DNA of 30,464 nucleotides from Spirochaetaceae bacterium (GTDB lineage: Bacteria; Spirochaetota; Spirochaetia; SZUA-6; Bin103): positions 1 to 30,464 of the forward strand of contig JAPOQV010000640.1 in assembly GCA_026710565.1 (NCBI GenBank). Direction: 5' to 3'. Below the pieces are notes generated by a model. It was not told the origin of the DNA. It ran no database searches and was given only the letters and a program-made list of their open reading frames with translations. Made by a program: the position numbers and the translations under genes. Positions 16,596-24,241 of the stretch are shown in pieces (positions within the stretch are counted from its first letter, which is position 1; each line of letters opens with the position of its first letter).

Positions 16596-17795
16596 TCAGT
16601 TGCGTTTGACGGTAAGGCTGGCTTCGAGGCAGGTGCGGATGACGTCATCGGGCAAGGGGAACTGGAGGCCGGCGGGATCCTCTTTGACCTCGGCATGGAG
16701 GACTGCGAGCTGATCGCTGTCGACCTCGATGTCGAGCTTGGGCTCGATGCCACCCGCAGCCTGAAGGGACGCGAACGCCGAGATCACTTCGTCCAACAGC
16801 TCGGCGTCGCTCTTTGCGTCGACAAAGATGCCGAGGCCGTGGGCGAACATCCGGATCCTGGGCAGATAGTGGTTGGGCAGGTGTTGCATGACGATGGGCA
16901 CATACACCGCGTTGGCCCGTCCGTGGGAGATTCTGAACACTGGGCCGACGGCGTCGGCGAAGTTGTGGATGGGCGCTGCGCCTCGCCCAGAAACGCTGGC
17001 CACAACCGCCATGGCGCTGGCGGTCATCAGTTCCATTCGGGCCACGATGTCATCGCCGCGGTCGACGGCGGTCGGAAGGTTGTCGAGAATCAATCGGGCG
17101 CTGCGCAGGGCCAAGGCGTCGGCAATGCTGTTGTGGCGCGGCGAGAAAAACGCCTCGAGGCAGTGACTCAACGCGTCGAACGCGGTCTCCGCCGTGATGG
17201 TGGGCGGCAGGCTGACCGTGAGCTCGGGATCGAGAAATGCGAAGTCCGAGTTCATGTAGTGGTGGAACAACAGGATCTTCTTGTGTTCCTGTTCGTCGAA
17301 GAGGGCTGCCCCCTGCGATAGTTCGGCGCCGGTGCCGGCCGTTGTGGGGAGAGAAACGTGCGGGATCCCCAGTGGCTTCGCTTGGGGGCGTGAGTAGGAG
17401 ATGACCCCCGCTTCGTTTACCAGATCGTTGACGTCGCTCACGTGCATACCGAGCATGACCTTGACGCACTTGGCCGTATCCAGGACGCTGCCGCCGCCCA
17501 CGGCCAGCAAACCGTCGGCGTCGATCTCGCGGTACCACGCCGCACATTCATTGATGTCTCGTGTGTCGTTGTCCTGACGAACGCCGTCGAAGATCCCCAC
17601 CAGCGAAATGTCGTGGGCCCCAAAAGCCTCGCGCACCTGTTCGACGACCCCTGCCGCGACCAAGCCCTGATCGGTGATCATCGCCACGCGTCGGCAACCC
17701 AAGCCGGCAATCGTCGGCGGCACCAACGCTCGGATCCCCGGTCCCGCTTTGACCACCGTTGTGCAGTCCAAGCCAAACGTCAGTTGTGCGGTCAT
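16596..17795 (-). CDS. Iron-containing alcohol dehydrogenase
   Basis: A 399-residue group III alcohol dehydrogenase. VGGGSVLDTAKCVKVM binds the nucleotide and PTTAGTGAELSQGA is the family signature. Metal ligands are Asp and His in FDALSHCLEAFF, His in PIHNFADAVG and His in ISHGRANA, with the expected 14-residue spacing between the last two. The start MTAQLTFG is preceded by AAAGAG; a Met 17 codons upstream is less likely. It is first in a minus-strand unit with AKR and crotonase, and diverges from the first ACAD across a 141-nt region holding a near-perfect palindrome. It probably oxidises a hydroxylated intermediate or handles a short aldehyde; the substrate is not evident. Confidence 0.92.
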   Translation of the reverse strand: MTAQLTFGLDCTTVVKAGPGIRALVPPTIAGLGCRRVAMITDQGLVAAGVVEQVREAFGAHDISLVGIFDGVRQDNDTRDINECAAWYREIDADGLLAVGGGSVLDTAKCVKVMLGMHVSDVNDLVNEAGVISYSRPQAKPLGIPHVSLPTTAGTGAELSQGAALFDEQEHKKILLFHHYMNSDFAFLDPELTVSLPPTITAETAFDALSHCLEAFFSPRHNSIADALALRSARLILDNLPTAVDRGDDIVARMELMTASAMAVVASVSGRGAAPIHNFADAVGPVFRISHGRANAVYVPIVMQHLPNHYLPRIRMFAHGLGIFVDAKSDAELLDEVISAFASLQAAGGIEPKLDIEVDSDQLAVLHAEVKEDPAGLQFPLPDDVIRTCLEASLTVKRN

Positions 17796-17870
17796 CTGTC
17801 GCTCTTTCTCGACCGCCGGCTCGCGGCAGTGACCGACCGCTGCCAAGTGTATCGACGACCTCGTGGATGC

Positions 17871-17888
17871 ATACTATCTGTTTAGTAT
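17871..17888. promoter_or_regulatory. Operator copy 2 (divergent Fe-ADH / ACAD promoter)
   Basis: ATACTATCTGTTTAGTAT has perfect 6-bp inverted arms ATACTA/TAGTAT with a 6-nt spacer. It is 75 nt upstream of the Fe-ADH start and 48 nt upstream of the first ACAD start. Each arm reads TAGTAT outward on its own strand, which also fits a -10 hexamer, so a bound repressor could silence both directions. No good -35 is evident for either. Confidence 0.75.
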
Positions 17889-17936
17889 AGGGTCTTCGAG
17901 ACCACCGAGTTCGATGAGGAGACACGGGGAGCCCCC

Positions 17937-19118
17937 ATGGACTTCGAATATCCGGCCGAAGCCGAGGCGTTTCATGACGAGTTGCTCGAGTTCCTCGAAG
18001 CGGAGCTTCCTCCGTGGTGGGTGAACTTCCTCTCCGGTGATGAGCGGAACATCCCGTTCACCCGCGAATTCTGCAAGAAGCTGGCCGCCAAGGGCTGGCT
18101 CACGATGGCCTGGCCAAAGGAGTACGGCGGCGGCGAAGCCGACATCTGGCATCAGAACGTCGTGCGGGAAGTGATGTGGGGAATGGGCGAACCCCGCGGA
18201 CCGCAGTACATGAATCTCAACTTCATCGGCCCGGCCATCATGACGTTCGGAACCGACGAGCAGAAAGACCGGTACCTCAAGCCGATGGCCGCGGGAGAGG
18301 TCATCTGGTGTCAGGGGTTCTCCGAGCAGGACGCCGGCTCTGACCTGGCGAGCCTCGCAACTCGGGCCGAAGACACCGGCGGTGGCTTCAGGATCAACGG
18401 CCAAAAATCGTGGGTCAGCTATGGGATATACGCCGAGCAGTGCCTGCTGATGGCCCGAACCGACCCAGATGCGCCCAAGCACCGAGGCATCTCCATGTTC
18501 GTGGTCGACATGGCGACGCCGGGCGTCGCGGTTCGTACCATCGAGACCGTGGGCGGCCCGCCCCAGTTGTACGAGCTCACCTTCGAGGATGTAGACATCC
18601 CGTACGACGCCCTCCTGGGGCCGCGAAACGACGGATGGCGCGTCGCCATGGCGGCGCTCGACCACGAGCGGATCGGGTTGGCGTACGGGGGCCGAACCCA
18701 GGTGCAACTCGACGAGCTCGTCGGCTTCGCGCAGGAAACCACCGACAGCAGCGGTCGGCGGCTCTCCGAGCGGGGCGATGTTCGGGCCAAGCTCATTCGT
18801 CTCCGAGCGTTGAACCGAGCGCAGCGGCTCATCATGTATCGAGTTTTTGCCGACCAGACAGGTGCCGGGGCCGCGGTAGTCGACCCCTCGATCTACAAGG
18901 TGCTCGGCGGGCAGACCACGCTGCAAGCCGCGCAACTCGCCATGGAGCTCGCCGGCTCTCGAGGGGCCCTTCTCGAAGCCGACCCGATGGCAACACTGGG
19001 TGACGGGGCGTACGCATGGTGGGGTCATGCGCTTCCCGTGCAGGTCGCGGGTGGGTCAAGCGAGATCCAGCGCAACATCATCGCCCAACACGGCCTAGGC
19101 ATTCCCCGGGGGCGATAG
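17937..19118 (+). CDS. Acyl-CoA dehydrogenase, large catalytic-type subunit of pair A
   Basis: A 393-residue ACAD. It has WPKEYGGGEAD, WCQGFSEQDAGSDLAS, INGQKSWVS and a C-terminal AGGSSEIQRNIIAQHGLG in which the canonical Glu is replaced. Glu244 in the segment LDHERIGLA occupies the position of the alternative catalytic Glu known from isovaleryl-CoA dehydrogenase and from ChsE-type alpha2beta2 enzymes. The QREQFG FAD motif is absent, so flavin binding probably needs a partner. The next gene starts 2 nt after its stop and has the complementary pattern (FAD motif present, Glu absent). This is the arrangement of mycobacterial FadE26/FadE27-like heterotetramers that oxidise bulky steroid side-chain CoA esters. 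GGGGAG precedes the start. Confidence 0.9.
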   Translation: MDFEYPAEAEAFHDELLEFLEAELPPWWVNFLSGDERNIPFTREFCKKLAAKGWLTMAWPKEYGGGEADIWHQNVVREVMWGMGEPRGPQYMNLNFIGPAIMTFGTDEQKDRYLKPMAAGEVIWCQGFSEQDAGSDLASLATRAEDTGGGFRINGQKSWVSYGIYAEQCLLMARTDPDAPKHRGISMFVVDMATPGVAVRTIETVGGPPQLYELTFEDVDIPYDALLGPRNDGWRVAMAALDHERIGLAYGGRTQVQLDELVGFAQETTDSSGRRLSERGDVRAKLIRLRALNRAQRLIMYRVFADQTGAGAAVVDPSIYKVLGGQTTLQAAQLAMELAGSRGALLEADPMATLGDGAYAWWGHALPVQVAGGSSEIQRNIIAQHGLGIPRGR

Positions 19119-19120
19119 CC

Positions 19121-20236
19121 ATGGACTTTCGTCTGAGTCCGGCTCAGCAAGAACTTCAGGAACGCGCCCGGCGCCTGCTCGACGAGCAGTTCTCCAGTGC
19201 GCAGGTACGCGAAGCCGAAGCCACCGCCGACGGCTTTCCCCGCACCCTCTGGGATGCAGGCGTCGAACTCGGCTGGTCGGGGGTGCCACTGGCGGGGGAG
19301 TTCGGCGGTAAAGGCCGCGGCCTTCTCGACATGTGTGTGCTGGTCGAGGAGACCGGGCGAGCCGGGGCGACGCTGCCGCTGGTCGTCAGCTCCGGGGTCG
19401 CCGCGACAATGCTGCAACGATCGCCCCGCGGGACACAGCGCGATCGGCTGCTCCAGGCGATCGCTGCGGGGACCATCGTCGCGCCGGCACTGATCGACGA
19501 GCACGGGCGCAACGAGTGGGATACTGTGCGGCTTCTACTGCGGTCGGACGGCGACGACTTCCGGTTGTTTGGCAAAAAGGTTCTTGTGTCATTCGCATCG
19601 GCGGCGAACGAGCTGTTGGTCACCGCGGCGACCTCGGCAAATGACCTGGCCATCGTTGCCGTCGACCCGGCCACCGAGGGCGTCACGATTACCCCTCACC
19701 ATTCGAAGGTCGGTGTACCGCTGTCGTCTGCCGAGTTCACCGACGTGCTCGTTCCCACAGGGCGGGTGATACATGAGGGAGAAGATGCGGCCGCCGCGCT
19801 CCGTGCCGGGTTGCAGACCGGTTCGCTGCTGGCGACAGCCGAGGCGGTCGGCTGGTGCGAAGCTCTCATCACGATGACGGTCAAGCACGTCACCTCGCGA
19901 CAAGCGTTCGGTCGGCCCATCGGTATGTTCCAGGCGGTTTCGCACCCGTGCGCGGACATGCGGGTCAGCGCCGATTCGGTCCGCATCTTGTTGCAGCAGG
20001 CCGCGTGGATGGTCGACAACGGTCGGAACGCCGACGAAGAGATACCGGCCACCAAGGCGCTGGCCAACGAGCTCTTTGATCGTGTTGCGAACGATGCGTT
20101 CCGTCTTCATGGCGCTCTGGGGTTCTCCAACGAGTGCGACGTCCAGCTGTTCATGCGCAGGTTGCAGGGCTTCTTCGGGAGCTACGGCGAGACGCAGGAA
20201 TCATTCGAACGGGCCGCGACCGCGCGGGGGATCTGA
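19121..20236 (+). CDS. Acyl-CoA dehydrogenase, small non-catalytic-type subunit of pair A
   Basis: A 371-residue ACAD-fold protein. The N-terminus MDFRLSPAQQELQERARRLL and GVPLAGEFGGKGRG are typical. The FAD-contact motif SRQAFGRPIGMFQAVSH and FRLHGALGFSNECD are kept. Neither catalytic Glu is present: the C-terminal region reads FGSYGETQESFE with Gly at the usual base, and AGLQTGSLL replaces the DHER segment. It probably contributes the FAD-binding interface to the preceding protein. Its stop overlaps the next start by one base (TGATG). An independent homomeric enzyme is unlikely without a base, unless Glu in YGET acts. Confidence 0.88.
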   Translation: MDFRLSPAQQELQERARRLLDEQFSSAQVREAEATADGFPRTLWDAGVELGWSGVPLAGEFGGKGRGLLDMCVLVEETGRAGATLPLVVSSGVAATMLQRSPRGTQRDRLLQAIAAGTIVAPALIDEHGRNEWDTVRLLLRSDGDDFRLFGKKVLVSFASAANELLVTAATSANDLAIVAVDPATEGVTITPHHSKVGVPLSSAEFTDVLVPTGRVIHEGEDAAAALRAGLQTGSLLATAEAVGWCEALITMTVKHVTSRQAFGRPIGMFQAVSHPCADMRVSADSVRILLQQAAWMVDNGRNADEEIPATKALANELFDRVANDAFRLHGALGFSNECDVQLFMRRLQGFFGSYGETQESFERAATARGI

Positions 20237-21363
20237 TGGCGCTCACCTTGAGCGAAGACCAGCAGCTCCTGCGGGATTCTGCCCGGAGCTTTCTGGATGA
20301 CAAGTCGCCGGTGTCGCGGATGCGGGCGTTGCGCGACGAACGAGACGCTACGGGCTTCTCTCGCGCCGTCTGGAAGGTCATGGCCGACCTGGGTTGGCTC
20401 GGGATCCAGCTTCGCGCAGAACATGGCGGCAGCGGCAAGGGACTTCGTGAAGTTGCGGTCATCATGACGGAGTGCGGTCGCGTTCTGGCCCCCGAACCAG
20501 TGCTTTCGACGCTGTTGCTGGGCGCCAACGCCGTGCGGCTCTCCTCGAACGAGGCGCTGAAGGGCGATGTGCTTCCTGCGGTCGCGGCAGGGCAGCGGCT
20601 CATCGCGTTCGCCCTGGAGGAGACGGGACGATTCGATCCCTACGCCATCAACACGGCAGCCGTGTTGACTGCTGATGGCTATTGCATAACCGGCGAGAAG
20701 CGGTACGTGCTCGACGGTCACACCGCCGATCAGATCGTCGTCGTCGCCCGCACCTCCGGCGCGGCGGGAGATCGCGACGGCTTGGCGCTCTTTTTCGTCG
20801 ACGCGGACACCGATGGCGTCGAGATCGTACGCACGACAATGATGGACGGGCGGAACGCGGCACGTGTCGGCTTCGCCGGCGCGAACGTCGGTGCCGATCG
20901 CCTCCTGGGCAACGCAGAGTTGCTCGATCGCGTGCTCGATGAGGCCACGCTCGGTCTTGCTGCGGAGATGGTGGGAATGGCCGAAGAGGCCTTTGAGCGC
21001 ACGCTCGAGCACTTGAAGGAGCGTGAGCAGTTTGGGGTCAAGATCGGCACGTTCCAGGCGCTACGGCACCGAGCTGCGGAAATGTTCGCCGAGCTGGAGT
21101 TCGCTCGATCGCTGGTGCTCGACGGGCTCTCGGCAGTTGATGGGGATCGAGATGACATCTCATTGAGCGCGAGTGCCGCCAAGACGCAGGCGAACAAGGC
21201 CGCACGGCTCATCGGCGCGGAGGCGATTCAGATGCACGGCGGCATCGGCATGACCGACGAATTGGATATCGGCCTGTTCTTCAAGCGCCTGCGGGCCGCA
21301 GACATCACCCTGGGCGACGCGAGCTACCACTTGCGACGGTTCGCTTCGCTGAAGGGTTACTAG
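20236..21363 (+). CDS. Acyl-CoA dehydrogenase, small non-catalytic-type subunit of pair B
   Basis: A 375-residue ACAD-fold protein beginning MALTLSEDQQLLRDSARSFL. It retains LKEREQFGVKIGTFQALRH for FAD and EAIQMHGGIGMTDELD. The C-terminal catalytic region reads ITLGDASYHLRRFA, so the canonical Glu is absent. The DHER-equivalent LDEATLGLA also lacks it. It therefore resembles the FAD-site partner of an alpha2beta2 ACAD, most likely with the 385-residue ACAD at 21418. A second, diverged copy of its last 14 codons and stop lies immediately downstream, suggesting this gene replaced or recombined with a homolog. Confidence 0.88.
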   Translation: MALTLSEDQQLLRDSARSFLDDKSPVSRMRALRDERDATGFSRAVWKVMADLGWLGIQLRAEHGGSGKGLREVAVIMTECGRVLAPEPVLSTLLLGANAVRLSSNEALKGDVLPAVAAGQRLIAFALEETGRFDPYAINTAAVLTADGYCITGEKRYVLDGHTADQIVVVARTSGAAGDRDGLALFFVDADTDGVEIVRTTMMDGRNAARVGFAGANVGADRLLGNAELLDRVLDEATLGLAAEMVGMAEEAFERTLEHLKEREQFGVKIGTFQALRHRAAEMFAELEFARSLVLDGLSAVDGDRDDISLSASAAKTQANKAARLIGAEAIQMHGGIGMTDELDIGLFFKRLRAADITLGDASYHLRRFASLKGY

Positions 21364-21409
21364 CGCGAGCTATCACCTGCGACGGTTCGCCTCGCTGAAA
21401 GGTTACTAG
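21319..21409 (+). repeat. Tandem 45-bp duplication of the ACAD 3' end
   Basis: Copy 1 (21319-21363) is the end of the third ACAD. Copy 2 (21365-21409) encodes the same peptide ASYHLRRFASLKGY and stop. The four differences (tac/tat, ttg/ctg, gct/gcc, aag/aaa) are all synonymous. One extra base separates the copies. Confidence 0.9.
21365..21409 (+). pseudogene. Remnant tail of a second ACAD homolog
   Basis: This is the 3' end of an ACAD gene with no body: 14 codons plus TAG. Its divergence from the adjacent intact gene is purely synonymous, so it evolved as coding sequence before losing its upstream part. It directly abuts the AGGAG ribosome site of the next ACAD, so it is probably the original neighbour of that gene. 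Confidence 0.75.
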
Positions 21410-21417
21410 GAGCAAGC

Positions 21418-22575
21418 ATGGCCGACCTCGAGTCGTTCCGGCGCGAAGTACGAGACTTCCTGGCCGATAACCTCCCCGACGAGTTGCGGGTCGGGAACCG
21501 CCCCGACCTGCCCGAGGAGCCGTTGCGGAAATGGACGGCCGCGCTCGCCGAGCGCGGCTGGTTCACACCCGAGTGGCCCGTCGAGTACGGCGGAGGAGGA
21601 CTTGATCGCGAGCAGACCGCTGTGCTGAGGGGCGAACTCCGGGCCGTCCGAGCCCCGGTCGAGTCCCCCGCGGGCGTCAGGTTGCTCGGGGCAACTCTGC
21701 TCGAGTTCGGAACCGAGGAGCAGAAGCGTCAACATCTCCCCGGGGTGGCACGCAACGCGGTCCGCTGGTGTCAGGGCTTCAGCGAACCCGGTTCGGGGTC
21801 GGACTTGGCGAGCCTTCAGTGCCGCGCCGACCTCGACGGCGACGAGTACGTGATCAACGGCTCGAAGATCTGGACCTCGGGTGCCGACGAGGCGGACTGG
21901 ATCTTCTGTCTGGTACGCACTGATTTCGACGCCCCCAAGCACCGCGGGATCAGTCTCATCCTGTTCGAGATGGACCAGCCCGGCATCGAGGTGACGCCGC
22001 TCGAACTCATCGATGGCACCGCTCACTTCTGCCAGGTGTTCTTCGACGATGCCCGGGCGCGCGCGGATCAGATCGTGGGCCCGCTGCACGGCGGCTGGAC
22101 GGTGGCGAAGCGCCTGCTCCAACACGAGCGCACCACCGACAGCGCCACCCACGGCGACATCGTCGGTGAGTCGAAGGAAACCATCGTCGAACTGGTGAAA
22201 CGCGAGGTGGGCATGAACAATGGCGTGCTGGCCGACGCTGTGCTGCGTGAACGCTTGGCTGCGCACGAGATCGACACGCGTGCGCTCGACCTCACCATGC
22301 AACGCGCCGTCGAAGAAGTAAGCGCCGGCCACCGAGGACGCGACATCGGCTCTGTCGGGAAATTCCGCTGGGCCGACATGATGAAAGCCGAGCATGACCT
22401 GGCCATGGACGCGGCGGGTTCCGGGGGCTTGGGCTGGGAGGGCCCTGGTTTCGAGCCAGCCCAGCTCGAACGAACTCGCGAATGGCTCTTCTCACGCGCC
22501 CATTCGATCTGGGGCGGCACTGACGAGATCCAGAAGAACACGATCGCGAAACGCGTGCTCGGCCTCCCCGAATAG
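21418..22575 (+). CDS. Acyl-CoA dehydrogenase, large catalytic-type subunit of pair B
   Basis: A 385-residue ACAD. It has WPVEYGGGGLD, WCQGFSEPGSGSDLAS, INGSKIWTSGADEAD and a C-terminal SIWGGTDEIQKNTIAKRVLGLP without the canonical Glu. Glu237 in LLQHERTT sits at the ChsE/isovaleryl-type catalytic position. As with the ACAD at 17937 there is no QREQFG motif, so it should share flavin with a small subunit, probably the preceding gene. AGGAG 7 nt before ATG is a good ribosome site and follows directly on the remnant tail. It is last in the ACAD operon; the transporter promoter region follows. Confidence 0.9.
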   Translation: MADLESFRREVRDFLADNLPDELRVGNRPDLPEEPLRKWTAALAERGWFTPEWPVEYGGGGLDREQTAVLRGELRAVRAPVESPAGVRLLGATLLEFGTEEQKRQHLPGVARNAVRWCQGFSEPGSGSDLASLQCRADLDGDEYVINGSKIWTSGADEADWIFCLVRTDFDAPKHRGISLILFEMDQPGIEVTPLELIDGTAHFCQVFFDDARARADQIVGPLHGGWTVAKRLLQHERTTDSATHGDIVGESKETIVELVKREVGMNNGVLADAVLRERLAAHEIDTRALDLTMQRAVEEVSAGHRGRDIGSVGKFRWADMMKAEHDLAMDAAGSGGLGWEGPGFEPAQLERTREWLFSRAHSIWGGTDEIQKNTIAKRVLGLPE

Positions 22576-22630
22576 CCGCGAGCACCGCAGGGAGGCAAAT
22601 CCGACTCTGGACAGCGGCTCTGCCGTATGC

Positions 22631-22648
22631 ATACTATTGGTTTAGTAT
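22631..22648. promoter_or_regulatory. Operator copy 3 (upstream of the ABC transporter)
   Basis: ATACTATTGGTTTAGTAT has perfect arms ATACTA/TAGTAT and a 6-nt spacer. With its 5' flank TGC it matches copy 2 except within the spacer. It lies 41 nt before the substrate-binding protein start, in a 114-nt intergenic region, so the transporter has its own regulated promoter although it follows the ACADs. Confidence 0.75.
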
Positions 22649-22689
22649 CTTTCGGCACAGCCCGCAGGGGGAGAACAGGAGACCGGGCC

Positions 22690-24141
22690 ATGAGACCAAT
22701 ACACAAGCTGCTGAGCATGCTTCTTGCCTTCGCGCTGATTGGCGCGGCGTGTGGCAACGACGACGCCGCAGATGTTCAACCGTCACCGGGCGACACCTCC
22801 GAGGCCACAACGGAGACCGACGCGGGCGACACCGACGATGGCGAAGCGACCGACGATGGCGAAGCGACCGACGATGGCGAAGCGGCCGACGGCGAAGGCT
22901 CGGACGATGGCGAAGCGGCCGACGCAGGAGAGACCGACGACGGTGAGGCGACCGACGACGGCGAGGCGGCCGACGCGGGAGAGACCGACGACGGTGAGGC
23001 GGCCGACGACGGCGAAGGGTCGGACGAGGGGACTGAGCTCAGCGGCGATCCGGTGCTCATCGGTTTCGTCGGGACCTCGATTCTGGCGGGACAGGCCTCG
23101 TTCGACGCCATGGTCAACGGCCTGGAAGCAGCGACGATCGCGATAAACAACGACGGCGGCATTGATGGTCGCCCAATCGAAGTTCTGATCTGTGACGATC
23201 TTGGGGACCCGAACCTGGCAGTCGAGTGCGCACAACAGCACATCGATGCCGGCGTGTCCACCTTCGTGGCCAATTTCACCCCGTTCGGCGATGCCGTGAA
23301 CCCAATTATCGGTGAGGCGGGCTACGTCATCATCGGTGGCGGTCTCTACACCCCAGGGGACTTCGGAGTCGAGTTCCTGTACTCCACCAATGGTGGAGCC
23401 TTTACCGCGGGCGCAGGCGGCCCGGTTGCCTGCATCATCGTGGGCGGCTCACGGCTCGCCTATGCCTACAACGACATTCCAGCCGGGGCCCAGGTCCCGC
23501 CGCTCGTGGAGGCCATGGTCACCGGGCCGCGCGACGGGGTCGACTTGATCCACACCGAACCGATCGGCTTCGCCCAGGCGGATTTCGCGCCGTCCGCCGC
23601 AAAGATCATCGGTGCGGACCCCGACTGCATTACGGCTGGCGTCAACCTCCCACAGGTCCCGCCGCTGATCCAGGCCCTTCGGGACCAGGGGTACGACGGA
23701 CAGATCCAGATCCCTGGGGACTTCAATGCGGCCGAAGCGGTGATCGAGGCGCTCGGCGATGCCGCCAACAATGTCGTTCTTGCTGACATCTACGATCAGA
23801 CCTCGCCAGGCTACGCGGAGTATGTCGCTGCTGTCGCGGAGACGACCGGCGACGACTCACCGCCCCTCCCGCTCGGCGTCATGGGATGGCTCGGGCTGCG
23901 CGTCGCTGCGGACGTGATTCGCGCCGCTGGCGACGACCCTGCGGCGATCGCCGCGGCGGTCCCTGAGGTCGTCGTCGACTACGACACCGGGGGATTGACG
24001 GCCACGCCGCTCGATTGGTCGGTGCCCGGAGTGAACCCACTCGGCATTACGAACCTTCGCGACGTCAGCGTGATGGCCAGGGAGATCGTCGACGGCGAGA
24101 TCGTCTACTTCGGTGAGTGGGAGCCGATCTTCGTCGGCTAG
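22690..24141 (+). CDS. ABC transporter substrate-binding lipoprotein (LivJ-like, periplasmic-binding type 1)
   Basis: A 483-residue exported lipoprotein. The signal peptide MRPIHKLLSMLLAFALIGAA ends at Cys21, a slightly atypical lipobox (G-A-A-C). Residues 49-114 are an acidic linker of repeated DDGEA/DAGET units. From about 120 the type 1 binding fold starts (VLIGFVGTS, INNDGGIDGRPIEVLICDD, NLAVECAQQHIDAGVSTFVANF), as in branched-chain amino acid and aromatic/steroid-acid binding proteins. AGGAG precedes the start. It delivers substrate to the fused permease downstream. The ligand cannot be read, but the regulon context suggests the degraded compound, not an amino acid. Confidence 0.9.
   Translation: MRPIHKLLSMLLAFALIGAACGNDDAADVQPSPGDTSEATTETDAGDTDDGEATDDGEATDDGEAADGEGSDDGEAADAGETDDGEATDDGEAADAGETDDGEAADDGEGSDEGTELSGDPVLIGFVGTSILAGQASFDAMVNGLEAATIAINNDGGIDGRPIEVLICDDLGDPNLAVECAQQHIDAGVSTFVANFTPFGDAVNPIIGEAGYVIIGGGLYTPGDFGVEFLYSTNGGAFTAGAGGPVACIIVGGSRLAYAYNDIPAGAQVPPLVEAMVTGPRDGVDLIHTEPIGFAQADFAPSAAKIIGADPDCITAGVNLPQVPPLIQALRDQGYDGQIQIPGDFNAAEAVIEALGDAANNVVLADIYDQTSPGYAEYVAAVAETTGDDSPPLPLGVMGWLGLRVAADVIRAAGDDPAAIAAAVPEVVVDYDTGGLTATPLDWSVPGVNPLGITNLRDVSVMAREIVDGEIVYFGEWEPIFVG
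22834..23031 (+). repeat. Acidic coding repeats in the binding-protein linker
   Basis: An 18-bp unit encoding DDGEAT occurs three times almost perfectly from 22834. Two 51-bp higher-order units (residues 74-90 and 91-107, GEAADAGETDDGEA plus three residues) follow. Repeat expansion inside a surface linker is the likely origin. Confidence 0.9.
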
Positions 24142-24165
24142 TCCGGCAGTTCATGGACTCGAGCA

Positions 24166-24207
24166 GGGCCGCCCGGTGCCGCCGCCCACCCGGGGCGCGG
24201 GCGGCCC
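24166..24207 (+). terminator. Strong GC hairpin between binding protein and permease
   Basis: GGGCCGCCCG (24166-24175) pairs perfectly with CGGGCGGCCC (24198-24207) across a 22-nt loop. There is no poly-T. As the transporter genes continue on the same strand, it may be an attenuator or mRNA stabiliser favouring excess binding protein rather than a full stop. Confidence 0.5.
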
Positions 24208-24241
24208 TTGGCGCGCCGGACAGTGACCTCCAATCGACACG

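Noticed and set aside
17871..17888. Reading the palindrome as a KstR or KstR2 steroid operator
   Set aside because: Arms ATACTA/TAGTAT do not match the AAC-GTT or CAAG-CTTG cores known for those regulators.
17874..19028. Long minus-strand open frame of 384 codons opposite the first ACAD
   Set aside because: It mirrors the codon structure of a well-motifed plus-strand ACAD in high-G+C DNA and has no recognisable domain. The same applies to the long antisense frames at 5155-6195, 8442-9521, 20182-21012 and 21406-22395.
22834..23031. Regular tandem repeats that might suggest a CRISPR array
   Set aside because: There are no unique spacers, the units are in frame and encode an acidic linker, and no cas genes are present.
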